Positions 1 through 13,199 of a DNA stretch of 64,000 nt are shown here, piece after piece (position 1 is the stretch's first letter; the number at the start of each line of letters is the position of its first letter). The translations under genes were made by a program, and so were the position numbers. Origin of the DNA: Istiophorus platypterus (taxonomy: Eukaryota > Chordata > Actinopteri > Istiophoriformes > Istiophoridae); NCBI GenBank assembly GCA_016859345.1, contig CM029134.1:27902060-27966059 (forward strand). Direction: 5' to 3'. The notes under the pieces were generated by a model that worked only from the letters and a program-made list of their open reading frames with translations, was not told where the DNA came from and searched no databases.

Positions 1-3000
1 ATGAAGACCAACTGGATGAGGTCTGGAAAGGAGAGGAGAATGCTTGTGTTTGTGAATAAGCACCAGAGATGTTCTATGAAATTTTTCTCTATACAAGTGA
101 TGCTTAAGAACAGGAGCTTCAGCATGGATACCAAAATAATTCTTTTTCTCAATACCTTTCTTTGAGAAACATGTATTTTGTAGACATATTTAAAAAAAAC
201 AAAAAAAAAAACTTTTTTCACTTAAGAAAAGAAGCCAAATGTCTCAAATGTCAAATCGTGTCTGAACACCAAGAACTTAGTCTTAAAGTTTTTTTCCCCT
301 ATCCTGTGATATACCTCAACATCTACTGGATAGATTGGTGCAAAATTTGGTACAGATATCCATGTTTCCCAGACAATGAATCTTACTGACCTTGGTTCTC
401 CCCTGACTTTTCATCTAGTGCCATCATCAGGTGAAATCTTCAATTTGTGCACTATTTGGTGTTTGTCCAAATTCCTACAAACTAGTGATATACCCATTAG
501 CCTTGGCTGAACTCTGTGTTTAGTGCTATATAGCAAATATTGGTCCACTAATATGCTAAGCTAAAATGGCAAACATTATACCTGCTAAACATTAGCATGG
601 TAGCACTGTCATTGTGAGTGTATTAGCATTCTAATGATAACATTGAGCTCAAAACAAACACTGTGACTGTATAAAGCTTCAAAAAGCTGCTAGTGTGGCT
701 GTAGACTCTTAGGGCCCTGTTTTAATCATGCAACTGCAATGACAAACACAACATGGTAGTTCTAGGAATACATGCTATGCGGTTGTCTCCACCTGCTATC
801 TAATTTATGTAACTGCAGCAGTGCAAAGTGCAGAGGTGCTGGGGGAACAGTATAAACAGCAGAATACTGGGTTATAACCAACCAGTCTGATGTGTGTAGA
901 CATGTGTGTAGTTATTCTTTACCAGCCTTTTGCATGTGATTTAATCAAAATAAATACAGTGGACATTGTGTGTAATTTCACTGTACATTACTGCATTTGC
1001 TTTAGGTATTTAGTTTACTCTTATTGATAAAATCACCAGACTGATGTTGTGAGATGTCTGTTCTCAGCCCAAAGTCTGATAGTCAGTTAGACTAAAATTC
1101 ACTTCCCATTCATGTGTATGCCCAACAGGGCAAAGCATATTCGCTTCCAGTCTTGAATTGACTTAGGGTTCAATCTGATTCACACAAAATTGTGATGCTC
1201 TCCAATGTCTAGCCAGGAGGTAGGAGGGAGGGGGAGGAGGAGAGACTGACCTCTCATTCAGAAAATTCTTTTTTAAGGGGGAGCCCTTGATCAAATAATT
1301 CAAAGCATGTTCATTCATATCTTATATTCTATATTCCATATTTCTGTCATTACTTTTTACCTTTGGGTGATTGCCTTTTTTTATGCAACAGTAAAAACTT
1401 AATATAGGTTATTTCTCATATTTTGGAGGGAGAGAGTGAGAGTAAAAGTGACAGTTGAGAGGCAGAGTGGTACAGACGTTTTGCTGAAATTAAGCTAAAG
1501 TGGCCAAATTTCAAAAAGGACAAAGTTTGAAGATTTGAACTTTCCGTCCATTCATTTAAAAGGCAGATTTTTTTTTTGATTTTTTTTTTTTTTTTTAGAA
1601 AAGCTGAATATTTAAAAATTAATAAATAAATCAAAAAGTAACAGAGCAGAATTGTCCTGAAAAGCTGAACATTTTGAAAGTTGATTGGTTTCTGTAGTTT
1701 AAAGGATGCAGAAGTACTCAGTAACTGAAAAATGTACAAGATAAGAATGAGGATAATAGTGATAATAATAAAAATTGTAATAACAAAGATTGGGATAACT
1801 GTAGTGTGAATACTGAGTCAGATACCTAGACCATACAAATTCTGAAGAAATTTTTTGCTGGATTCTGGAAAGCTGGTGCTGAATTGTGATACACAATGGT
1901 TGAAGCTGAGCTTCATTGGTGAAAAGTAATCTACATCATTGCCTTCAATTTTTTTGAAGGAGTGGATGACGGTGTTCAGGGACTTTGGCAATTCCAGCGG
2001 TAAACAAAGAAATTCTATCTACTGAAAGCGTTAATTTACAGAGAAATAGCTATTCATGTGTATGTGTGTGTGTGTGCACACGTGTGTGGTTATTTATGTT
2101 GCACAAATTTCAAGTCAATGTAATGTCTTCTGAAGTGATCTAAACATGAGTATGTGTGTGTGTGTGTGTTTGTGTGTGTGCGTGTAATCAGGTAGAATCA
2201 TCACTTTAAATTACCTACCAAATGTCCCCTGAACAACACATTGAACTAAAACATATTTCCAGTGAAATCTGTTGAAATGTGTGTAAATCCATGTGTCTTG
2301 TATGTTGTGTTCAAACAGTGTATAGCAGTACTTTGGCAGAAACTTCAGTCATATGTTTTATAAACAACACAAACCTCAGAGAGATCAACTAATCAACTGA
2401 AATTAATACGCCGTTTTTTCCCAGCTGCCCTCAGCAATTGTCATGGTGAATTTAAGCGATTAGTTCCTACTGAAAGAGACTCAGACCTTAGTGAAATTTG
2501 TTTGAACTAAACTGTCAAATTCTTGTTACTCAGTGAAAAACCATGTGCACAACAAGACTTTGCTGTACACATCTGTGCAATTTTTTACGAGTAATTTTAT
2601 GTTCCTGGTGTCAAAAAGGTGGGAAATGCAGCAATTTAAAAAAAGGGGGTTCATTTCTGTTTTTGTCTGTGGTTCTTAATTTGTATTGTAGTCTATGGAC
2701 TATTGGATGGTACTCCTTTCACTAACAGGCTCATGGAAGGGAATGTGCAAGTGTCTTTGCTTAGAAAGTTACATCGTGTCAAAGAGCACACATTTGTTTG
2801 AGGATGTTACAACCACAAATGTAAGAAAGTTTCTGATGATCATGAGGTTTCAATAGAGTTTCTACCTGAAAGTATCAAAGCATGGAACAAAGTGAAAATG
2901 CATGAAAAGATATGAATAACTGAAAATTCTGAAAATTCTGTCCATTCATTTCTATGGGAACAATTGCTGATAAAACATTGAATATTTCAAAAAGTAATCC

Positions 3001-3160
3001 CCTCAATTATTCAGTGACTTGTGATATCATTACCGATTTAATCAAATCACACTCCGTCTCTCTATGTTATGGATCCTGTTATGGAACTTTGTGTCCAGCT
3101 CAGAGGTTTAACAGATAACAGAGTATAGATTAATTTGATCTTTTTCAGGGTGGCTGTCCA
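1..3160. other. Intergenic or intronic AT-rich DNA, no exon seen
   Basis: No exon with a convincing reading frame and both splice sites was found. The stretch is AT-rich and has short TG runs near 2060-2090 and 2150-2180. If the minus-strand gene at 3432-7679 continues leftward, this may be one of its introns or the flank beyond it. Confidence 0.4.
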
Positions 3161-3174
3161 GTAATTGAAGCTCA

Positions 3175-3370
3175 GTACAAGCTGGCTGATGCAGCAGGAC
3201 AATGACTCTAAACATGGCAGTAAATCTACAAAGGAATGACTTCAAAAAAAAGAAAATCCAACTTCTTAAGTGGCCACAGTCAGAGGCCAGACTTTAACCT
3301 GATAGAGATACTGTGGAATGAGCTCAGAAAACTTTTCAGAGCAAACATCCTCAGATAATACAAATACATA
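3175..3370 (+). mobile_element. Tc1-like transposase fragment
   Basis: Translation of about 3180-3340 gives a decayed Tc1 transposase segment. It contains a QQDND-like motif (the second catalytic Asp region of the DDE triad), then a KKKIQLLKWP-like stretch and a degraded SPDLNPIE-like block. The frame is interrupted and no terminal repeats were found, so this is a relic. It lies just downstream of the last visible exon of the minus-strand gene. Confidence 0.6.
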
Positions 3371-3431
3371 TAAACAACCCCAAGACATATCTATTTCCAT
3401 CAAAAAGCTGTAAACAGCCATTGTCTACTAC

Positions 3432-6400
3432 CTGCTCCGCAGCAAGCAGCAGACAGACACAGAGACCAGCTGTAGAACATATCAAAAATTTTAAAGAGCT
3501 GCACAATCCAGTGCTGATTCTTAGTGAGCATCATAGAGTAACCAGATTTAATGTTCATATCACAGAAACCTTTAAACTGTTTAAGACATTCCTGCAATTT
3601 AGCCTAACCTGGTTAGGTGACAGGTTTGATTTCTTTAGCTGGTCCTCCAGCAGGTGGCTCACTCTTGATATGTACGCTGCTGCGTGACGAGCCCTCCTGG
3701 TGTACTCGTGTATGAAGAGTAGCAGGGAACGCTGCTCTAGGAGTCTCCAAAGAGTTCTGTAGTGCCCCTGCAGGAAGGAGGAGGACGACTGGAGGAGAAC
3801 ACCACCCTCTACTGGGAGGACTCTAGCACAGACCTGATGGGGTTGTAAAAGAAAGTAGGCAACATCCAAAACCATACAAAAATCAAATAATTTTTTTCCA
3901 GTGGTCAGGGCACTACTCACATTATGACTGTGTTTCTTCTCCCTAATTACCTCTGCCAAGGAATCTATGTGTTCATCTGTGTCTGTTTGCTACACATCGG
4001 TTTAGTAGTTTTTGTGTTACCCTGACAAAAAACAAACCAACCAAAAAATTTGTTGAAGAGACTGGGCCAGGAAAGAACCCATTAAATTTTGGTGTGGATC
4101 ATGTTAACAGGGCAGATCCAGGAATTCTTTATCATTTCTTTAGCTTTGTCAGAAGTATGCACTCTACCGAGTGCTAATTTATATGGTTATTCAAAGATTT
4201 AATTATCAACAGTTGTTATATGCAAAGCAATTACTTATAGAACTGTAGTTCTTATTTCTTATAATGATTATACTATTTTCCTTTTTGCTTTTCCACTTCT
4301 TTTATCCTCTCATTTTTCTCAGTTATTTATACAATCTGTTCTGCCAACAAATTCCCTCACTGACAAATCTATATCCTCTCCATATACAGTACATTCACGT
4401 TCACAAACATCCACACACACCTCGGTCTCCAATCAAAATCAATACAGCATATCTTGTCACCCCAGTTATAAGCTATACAATACTCAGCCCTAACATTGTT
4501 CACTCTGGTCTTTGTGTGTATGTTCTATGACAGTATGTCTGCTAACTGTAATAACCCTCAGCTTCCCTGCAGTCCCTCAAACTTATGTAGGAAGATCCCA
4601 CCTGTGCACTGCCGAGCAGCTGCCACTGTGGAGCCACTGTCAGAAGAGCTTGTTGCAGACACAGGAGACGTGTAGAGGACCGGGACACCAGGTTGTGTGC
4701 GACTACAAAATTCCCCTCTTCTGCGTCCTCATCTTGACTGCGGCATTGGAAAAGCCACTTCAGACTGGGATTAAAGGATCTTCTGAGTAAAGTCTCAGCT
4801 TGATGCAAGGAACGGGAAATAGACCTCTGTGACCAGGAACCTGAAAAAAGACACATCCAATATTAGCAAGGTGTGAACATTTTTCAGTGCACTAGAGAGA
4901 CAGAGAGACATCAACAGAGAGACAAGAAAGATGAAAGCCAAAGAAAGCCTGAGTGAGTCATTTTGCTTAGCTAAAACGGCAGGTTCACGGGTTAACTAGA
5001 TGGTATCAAATAGAGGAATTATACAGTGTGTAGAGTAAGGGGGCAGGAAACACTCTGCTAAAATGTCAATTCCGGTTAGCATTTCAGCATTTAAAAAGAA
5101 AGCAACCTCCTGGAAAAAACAATTAAGTGGTATTCTCCACAGGTAAATTAGTATCAAACTCAATATTTCTAACACTGGCCAAAGTGAAATATTTTTTATT
5201 AGTACTCTGGTATATCAGTTTATGTAAAAATCTGAGAGATATAAAGGATCTGAGTTGGTGTGATGCATTTTAAATCAGGAAAAAACCCACAGGCAATTCC
5301 CAATTCTGTACTACATACAGATTCTAAGTGAGATTTTAGTTTTTAGGGGTTTTAAAATGGAAAAAAGACCAAATGAAGTCTCCTGAAACCTGACTAGCAT
5401 GCAGACTACTTATAGTTTAGTTTTGAGTGTGCTGTTGATGGATGGTGGTAATACAACTATAAAACAATACAATTATCTTGGAAAACAAAACTAACTAATT
5501 GGTTCTGAAGATAGATATTTTTCTGTCTATTTTTGAAGTTCATTTGAAGACACACTTCAAAGTTGTGGTTAGATTGATGTCTGATGTTGCACATATTGTA
5601 TCATTTCTGGTAAGTGTACTATGCTGAATAGCATGTGGTATATACTGTATAGGATTAGTATGTAGTATGGATGTGGAACAGCCCTTATCAGTGCTGTTGG
5701 CTGATAAGAGCATATAGAATGACTGCTTTACTGCTTCACATGTATGCATTGTACCATTAGTAGTCGTATCCTCTGTCCTCACGCATCTCGTCTGAAAGAC
5801 AAAAAGTGAAAATTCAAAAAAACAATTTAGTTCTTAAAATTATTTATATCTACAACTCTCCTAAACAACTGTAACAAGATGTAAAGCAGTGAAGCTCAAG
5901 TATCTTCAGCTTGTGTGTGTGTGTGTGTTTGTGAAGGAGTGTGTGTATGAGGTAGAGCTAGACTCATTCCCATAAGTGTACTGAGCGAAAGAACTAAGAT
6001 TGATATTTTGTCAAGACACATGGAACAAGATGAAATCATCTAGTGTCCTAAAAACTAAACAATTAGAAGCTGGAACTTGAACATTTCCTGAACCCAATGA
6101 AAAAGAGGCTCAATAGGTATCACACAGAGATAGAAAACCTTGAACTTAAATTATTAAAAGTATCTACTTATGATATAATAAAAGCACTCAATGTCATATC
6201 ACAGCCAATGAAAAGTAACAAAATGAACAATTTAAAAAAAATAATGATGGAGGATTGTTGTAACATCTTTAAATTTATATATAAATATAAATGCTTCCTG
6301 ACCTCAGAATCGCTGCTTGTAGCTAGATTACTTTTCTTAAGTATGTATCTATTTTTCTGTATCCACGTGTTGGTCCACGTAGAGGATATTTAACAAGATT

Positions 6401-7056
6401 CTCTGTACCAGCTAGTCTCTAACTGTGTCTGTCTGCACTTGGTGTTGGGCAGGCGTTGTACAGTGGGTTTATCAGAGCTTTTTAACTGAATAAGGGGTTG
6501 CTACTGGACACTAAGCCAAATCGATAAGTTAGGAGGATTCAAAGAAACTCAGCAGAGCTGCAGAGTGAGGCTTGATTCTTTCTTGGTTCCTCATTATAAG
6601 CAACCTCTTTACATTACACATAGCTCTAGAGTTAAAACATCATCAGTGGAACTTTAATAGATTTAAATAATAATCAAAATGAGAAAGACATGGCAATCAA
6701 CTGACAGGTTAGGGTAATAAAGATTAAAATATAAATTTGTACTTTGAGTTCTAACCTAACTAACCTGCTCCTTTTCTGGACTGCATGACTCAGAATTCTC
6801 CCAGTCTGAAAGAGAGAGACCAAAAAAAATCCACAATCATCAGACAACATCTAAAGCAAAACAAAGAAAAAACATCACGTATCAACAGTTTTACCTCCAC
6901 AGTAATCTAAGTAATCCAATTAAGAATTAGGTTTATGAGCCAAAGTCAGACAGTCTGGAATATGACTGAATTACACAGCATGTTTTGCTATGTGTGTGTA
7001 TGTATGTATGTATGTATGTATGTATGTATGTATGTATGTATGTATGTATGTATGTA

Positions 7057-7118
<62 letters not shown>

Positions 7119-7679
7119 TATGTGTGTCTGTTGGCGTGCATCACCTGCTGTCAGACCAGGCTCTCCACCTTTCAGTTTCACTTGGCTTCTGTGATCCATC
7201 CCAGACTATGCAGCTAAGCTGTGAACAGGCAGTGTGGTCACCATCAGTAACTGTAAAACAAAATCCAGGCACTTATATTGTACTTGAGTATTTTAGTTTT
7301 ATGCTACTGTTTCCTTCACTCCAGTCACATTTTAGATGGAATGTTGGACTTTTTATTTCACTACATTTATGTGACATCTTACCTTACAAACAGGTTAGAA
7401 ATTCAGAACATATAATGAAATTATGATGCACTGTTAAAGATTAAACTATCAAACTGTATAATTGTTCAGATGAACTTTATCTTGACCAACAGTAAAATGC
7501 CTCTCCCATGCTCATGCATAACAAAAGCATCAGATGTAACAATCACAGGAGCCATTTAATGGTATGTGTGTACAGTGCCTTCATTTAAGGAACATTTGAA
7601 CGTATATTTGAGTTCTACTTGTTATGGTTTAATGGTTTCACATTGCAGCAGAGCTACTCTCACCTACTTTACTGCTCAT
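3432..7679 (-). CDS. Multi-exon gene, 5' part; CCDC142-like candidate
   Basis: Five minus-strand segments have a consistent frame and splice phases: 7679-7664 (ATG, ending phase 1 before GTGAGA), 6805-6765 (AG acceptor after CTCTCTTTC, donor GTTAGT), 5791-5732, 4826-4602 and 3833-3609, each of the last two exactly 225 nt. A further 38-nt segment, 3469-3432, is possible. The start reads MSSKVDWENSESCSPEKEQ; the later exons encode Leu- and Arg-rich helical sequence with motifs such as WRLLEQRSLLLFIHEYTRRA and SRVSHLLEDQL. No signal peptide or membrane segment is evident. The helical segment resembles, from memory only, the N-terminal region of coiled-coil protein CCDC142, whose function is poorly known. 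The 3' part is not visible in the window. The acceptor of the 4826 exon could instead lie 14 nt upstream, at 4840. I am fairly confident this is a real gene, but not of its name. Confidence 0.5.
3609..3833 (-). CDS. Exon of the minus-strand CCDC142-like gene
   Basis: This 75-codon exon in phase 0 has acceptor CCCCATCAG and donor CAG|GTTAGG. It encodes VCARVLPVEGG, then a long Leu/Arg-rich helix ending SHLLEDQLKKSNLSPNQ. This is the most convincing coding segment of the gene. The open frame running further left past the donor is intron read-through. Confidence 0.6.
4602..4826 (-). CDS. Exon of the minus-strand CCDC142-like gene
   Basis: This 75-codon exon reads from RSISRSLHQAETLLRRSF to QWQLLGSAQ. 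A run of T ends in an AG upstream, and the donor is CAG|GTGGGA. It starts and ends in phase 0, matching its neighbours. Its composition (many Leu, Gln, Arg and Ser, with an acidic QDEDAEEG patch) is protein-like and unlike the surrounding repeats. Confidence 0.55.
6989..7130 (+). repeat. Compound microsatellite (TATG)n(TG)n
   Basis: About fifteen TATG units are followed directly by about twenty-five TG units and a decayed TATG/TG tail. It lies in the second-last upstream intron (6806-7663) of the minus-strand gene. Open frames here (CMYV- and THTH-type proteins) are simple-repeat artefacts. Confidence 0.95.
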
Positions 7680-8380
7680 CTCAGAATGTGGGAGATGTGC
7701 TGATCTGTCTCTTCACAGTGGCGCCGATTCCCTCAGTATGAACAGAGAGGAGACGACATTCATACAATCTACATTCAAAATGTCATTTTTCTTAAAGCTC
7801 CTCAAACTCATCTTCACCATCTGCATACATAATTCTTACTCATGGCGTCCAGACGTCCATCCCCGGTGCGTCCTGGTAAATCTGCTCAGACCCTAACCTG
7901 TCTTTGTTAAATGAAGCCGGTTCCTTCACCCGGTCAGTCAGATAACAATCCCAAAAAAAAGCTGTTCTCCAGAGCAGCAGCAGGTTGAGCCCGCCGAGCT
8001 TGTCATGTTAATCAGACTCATCGCCTGACTGAATCTTGTTATTGTCTTAGGTCTTAGGTCTTAAACTGGACCTGTTAATCCACTGGTCAGCGGGGACGTG
8101 ATGTTTAAAATAGCATCAGCTAAGGAGGCCTGAAAACAGGATGTAGCAACAGCCAATCAGCAGAGAGCGTCCCCGGTTGTTACGTTTTTCGCGGATACGG
8201 ACACACACAGTACATACATACGCACATCCGGGGCAGAGATACATCTCGTATGATATTTCAGATGTATTTATATTATGTATGTATTTATTACAGGCCTTCT
8301 TAACGTGCTGATCTTTTGTCTATTTGCCTGTTTTATGATTTTGCAGTGAATTACGCTCTGTTGGTCAAATAAGCACAGTA
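7680..8380. promoter_or_regulatory. Upstream region of the minus-strand gene
   Basis: This stretch precedes the putative ATG at 7679. It is richer in G+C and CpG than its surroundings (7850-7900 and 8090-8240). It contains AGCCAATCAG at about 8150, which reads as an inverted CCAAT box relative to the minus-strand gene. No TATA element was identified. The promoter role is inferred from position and composition. Confidence 0.35.
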
Positions 8381-8384
8381 AAGC

Positions 8385-11300
8385 CTTAATGTGTCGCAAA
8401 ACGTAAACTTATACACACAAAGTAAAAGAAGGAGTCATTTCAAACAAACATCTGCTGCCTCAAATGCATTACAAGCAAGTACCACATTAATTAAGTCAAA
8501 AACATGCAGAAGAGGAGCTTTACTGAATAACCTAATAAAAATTAAGACCACCAATACTGAAATACAGCAAAATATGAGAATTAAATGTGGACTTAAATAT
8601 TAGACCACTCCCATCAAAAGCTGTATTAGTTAATGATTTGATATCAGATCATCACATTGATGTATTTTTTTCTTAGTGAGACCTGGCTTTGTCATGATGA
8701 ATTTGTTAGCTTAAATGAACCCCCCAGTCATATTAATAGTCATATTCCTAGAGACACTGGCCAAGGAGGTGGAGTTGTGGCCATTTTCAACTCAAGCCTG
8801 TTAATCGACCCTAAACCTAAAATCAGCCATGACTCATTCAAAAGCCTGATTCTTAGTCTTACACACCCAACCTGGAAAACTTTAAAGCCTGTTCTATTTG
8901 TTATAGTGTACCATGCTCCTGGACAATACTCTGAATTTCTACCTGAATTCTCAGAGTTTTAACATCCTTAGTCATTTGTACAGACAAAATAATCATTGTT
9001 GGCAATTTCAATATTCATATTTGTGTTAAAAATGATAGCCTCAGCATATATGACATATGGCATAAAAATTGAACACTTAATCGCCTTTCCACAGAATCCT
9101 CTTCTCTCAGACCGTTGTTTAATAACCTTTGAACTTCTATTACTTGATTACACACCATTAGGCAAAAATGTCTTTACTAGATGTCCATCTGATAGTGCTG
9201 TAGCTAAATTTAAAGAAGTGATTCCATCAGTGCTAAATTCACTGCTATATCACAATATAACAGAGTATGCTAACTTTAGCCCCTCCCAAATTGATCAGCT
9301 TGTTGATAGTGCTTCAGGCTCAATGAGAACAACACTTGACTCTATTGCCCCTCTAAAAAAGAAGATGATAAAACAAAGGAGGTTAGCTCCATGGTTTAAC
9401 TCACAAACCTGTATATTAAAGCAAGCAACACGAAAACTTGAAAGGATATAGTGTTCATCTAAACTGGGACAATCCCGCTTAGCTTGGCATGACAGTCTAA
9501 AAATATACAAGAAGGGCCTCAGCGATGCCAGAGCAGCCTATTACTCATCTTTAATAGAGGATAATAAAAACAACCCTAGGTTTTTTTCAACACTGTAGCC
9601 AGGCTGACCAAGAGTCATAGCTCGATTGATCCATGTATTCCTATAGCTCTCAGTAGCAACGATTTCATGTACTTCTTTAATGATAAAATTCTAATTATTA
9701 GAGACAGAATTCACCTCCTCCTGCCCTCAACCGACACTAATTTTTCCTCAATCACAGAAACAGTTGTAAAACCCGATATATACCTAGACATTTTCTATCC
9801 TATGAACTTTCACCAACTAACTTCAATGATCTCTTTATCTAAACCATCTACCTGTCTCTTAGACCCCATCCCAACCAGGCTACTTAGGGAAGTTCTACTC
9901 TTAGTTAGCACTTCTCTATTAGACATAATCAGTCTGTCCTTATTATCAGGCTATGTATCGCAGTCCTTTAAAATAGCTGTAATTAAACCTCTTCTTAAAA
10001 AGCCTTCCCTCGATCCAGATGTTTTAGCCAACTATAGACCCATATCCAACCTTCCCTTTCTCTCTAAGATCATTGAGAACGCTGTCATCAACTAGATATG
10101 CAACTTTTTATGTAATAATAGCTTATTTGAGGATTTTCAGTCAGGATTTAGAGTGCATCATAGCACAGAGACAGCACAGGTGAAGGTTATGAATGATCTA
10201 CTAACTGCAACAGATAAAGGACTTGTCTCCATACTTGTTCTGTTAAATCTTCGTGCTGCATTTGTCAATTTTGACCATCAAATCCTATTAGAGAGACTGG
10301 AGCATTTTATTGGCATCAAAGGACTCCCTCTAAGCTCGTTTAAGTCCTACTTATCAGATCGATTTCAATTCATGCACATTAACGATGTATCCTCCACCAA
10401 CTCAAAAGTTAGTCACGGAGTTCCACAAGGTTCAGGGCTTGGACCAGTTCTATTTGCCATATATATGCTTCCCTTAGGCAATATTATCAGGAAATATTCC
10501 CTGAACTTCCATTGTTATGCAGATGACACCCAATTGTACCGATCAGTGAAGCCAGACGAAATCAGTCAGTTAGCTACACTTCAAGCATGTCTTAGGGATA
10601 TAAAGATCTGGATGACCAGGAACTTCCTACTATTGAACTCAGATAAAACTGAAGTTATTGTGCTTAGTCCGCAACACCTCAGAAACATTATCTAATGACA
10701 TACTTACTCTAGATGTCATTGCTCTGGCGTCTAGCACCATCATTAGGAATCTTGGAGTTGTTTTCGATCAGGGCATATCCTTTAACTCCCACATAAAACA
10801 AACTTCAATGACCGCCTTTTTTTACCTTCGTAATATTACAAAAATCAGGCACATCCTTTCTCAAAATGACACAGAAAAACTAGTACATGCTTTTGTTACT
10901 TCTGGGCTACATTATTGCAACTCCCTATTATCAGCCTGTCCCAATAAAACATTAAATAAAACATTAGTCTCCAGCTGATTCAGAATGCTGTTTCGAGAGT
11001 ATTGACACAAACCAGAATAAGTGATCATATATCTCCTGTGTTAGCTTCTCTGCATTGGCTCACTGTGAAATCCAGAATACAATTTAAAATCCTCCTCCTC
11101 ACCTACAAAGCCCTTAATGGCCGGGCGTCCTCATAGTACCTTACTATCCCATGAGAACACTTCGTTCCCAGAATGTAGGCCTACTAGTGGTTCCAAGTAG
11201 AATAGGGGGCAGAGCTTTCAGTTATCAGGCTCTTCTGCAGTGGAACTATCTTCCAGTTTGGGTCTGGGAGGCAGACACCCGCTCCACATTTAAGAGTCGG

Positions 11301-11785
11301 TTTAAATCCTTCCTCTTTGATATAGCTTATGGTTAGAACTGGCTCAGCATTCGCTTGAGCCATTCCCTCACTGTACTGCTATAGGCCTAGACTACTGGGG
11401 GACTTCCAATGATGCACCAAGCTTCCTTTCCTCCACCTTCTCCCCTCTCCCATTGTATATTAACACCTCAAAATGCTTGTTACTAACTATCCTCCCTCTT
11501 TACAGCAGTTTTGTGCTTCCTCATCTCTCTCCTCTCTCCTCCTGTCACTTTCTGCAGGTTTTTTCTGATGCTCCTGAGTCTGGATTAGCAGGGATCTGTT
11601 CAACATTTCTACCTGTTAAAAGGGAGTTTTTGTTGCCACTGTCACCAAGTACTTTCTCATGGGGTAAATGTCTGTAAATAATAAATATAAAGAGTCTGGT
11701 CTAGATCTGCTCTATATGAAAAGTGCTCTGAGATAACGTTTGTTATGATATGCCAGTATATAAATAAAGTTGAATTGAATTCAAT
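8385..11785 (+). mobile_element. Degenerate L2-type LINE (CR1 superfamily)
   Basis: A non-LTR retrotransposon in several broken frames. An apurinic-type endonuclease region is seen at 8657-9450 (FLSETWLCHDEFVSLNEP, GQGGGVVAIFNSSLL). The reverse transcriptase lies at about 9667-10695, with LANYRPISNLPFLSKIIE, HGVPQGSGLGPVLFAIYML and the catalytic CYADDTQLY near 10515. A C-terminal region follows to 11336. The 3' end shows the L2-like terminus TATAAATAAAGTTGAATTG at about 11760-11780. Stops and frameshifts at several points make it non-autonomous today. The 5' boundary is approximate. Confidence 0.85.
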
Positions 11786-11789
11786 ACAT

Positions 11790-12400
11790 CTAAGATACAT
11801 CTTGGGAAGTTTGCTTTTTGATAAGTAAATACAACGTAAGGCCTTGAAGTGAGTATGATTAATGTAAGCACAGAAACTATTTTCATTTACCCTCTTCAAG
11901 ATATTAGGCTGCACCAAGTTTCATCTGACAAAGCAACAATCAGTTTGTTCTCCCAATAAGTTTTGATCTTGAGTTTCAGGTTCTAATAAAATGGCGAATC
12001 CTAAAGTAATGAAATTAACCAAAGTTAAATATTCTAATAGAGTTTGCTGAAAGTGGCAAAAATCCCATCAGTATATAAGTCTTTGAATGTTGTACCTTGT
12101 TTTGGCCATTTTAAAAACATAGAGTGTGAGGTAGTGTCTTGCAGGCTGGAAAAGGTGATTATTACATTTTGGTCTAAGGACTTAAAGAGCTGTCAAGACA
12201 AAATGCAACAAAATTGTCATGCCAGGATCTAACGTCAGTGTGACACCAAAGAAATATCTGGGTAACAATTTTTGTGTCTTAATGACCCATTAATAAAGCA
12301 TAATATTGGCAATTCCTAACTCATTTTTGGAAAATCCTTTCCTTATTCAAACATTTAGTCCAGTTGACTTGATATTCTGAGAAAGCCCCAAATTTACATA
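11790..12400. other. Intergenic, nothing recognised
   Basis: AT-rich sequence between the L2-type LINE and the L1-type fragment. No exon, repeat boundary or RNA gene was recognised. Confidence 0.4.
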
Positions 12401-12409
12401 ATAAATCAA

Positions 12410-13190
12410 TATCAATAGGAACACATGCTATGTGGTCTGAAATATTGAGAAGCAGATTGTCTACCTACAGATGAAAGTAATGTTCTGCCCATAATCTTCT
12501 TCTTACCAAATATAGGGTTTGTTGTTTTAAGTAATATGGAAAGTGGTTCTAATACCAGTAAAAATAAATAAATAAATAAAATGGGGCATCCCTGTCGAGT
12601 CCCTCTTGACAGTGGAGAGAATAGAGAATGCAATTTATTACTTACTACAGATGCCTTGGTTGAAGAATATGAAAGCTTGATCAATGCATCAAAATGAGGT
12701 CTATACCCAAATCTTTTCAGTGATTTAAATAAAAATCTTATTTCTACCTCATCAAAAATATTTTTTTTCAACATCCAGCGAGATAAATGTTCAGGTATCT
12801 CAATGGATGCAAACCAGATTGGTCTGTTGAAATTACACCAGAAAATGAGCTGTCTAACCTGGAGAGAAGTGCTTTGAGTAATATTATGGCATCTACCTAC
12901 AGATATGAAATTAGATGAAATGATCTGCAATCACTTGAGTCGTTTTTTAGTTTAAGTATGAAGATGTTGGATTCTTTTGTAAGTGACTCTGGCAGAGCTT
13001 CCTGGGCCAAAGATTAGTTATACATTTTAAAAAGGATAGGACCTAACCTGGAAGAGAATCTGTCATATAATTCCATCAGATGTCCATATGGACCAGGAGC
13101 CTTACTGCTCTGCACTAGCTTAAAGAAATTACTCCTTTCCTTCAGTTTCAATCTGTTGTCCACCTTTTCTCTCTATGAGGGGTTAAGTGA
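12410..13190 (-). mobile_element. L1/Tx1-type LINE reverse transcriptase fragment
   Basis: Read on the minus strand, this encodes a decayed L1-like reverse transcriptase. About 13180-12950 gives fragments resembling the region before the finger motif, and 12930-12412 gives FKSLKRFGYRPHF, LIKLSYSSTKASV, SPLSRGTRQGCP and VLEPLSILL. These are typical of L1/Tx1 enzymes in order and spacing. Stops and indels are frequent and no ends or target duplications were found, so it is an old truncated copy. Confidence 0.75.
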
Positions 13191-13199
13191 GAGGATATA

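Noticed and set aside
6933..7426. Open frames with CMYV or THTH/IHTY repeats
   Set aside because: They lie over the TATG/TG microsatellite and have no splice or homology support.
7841..7882. Possible plus-strand first exon (MASRRPSPVRP before GTAAAT)
   Set aside because: There is a start codon and a donor-like site, but no following plus-strand exon was found before the L2-type LINE.
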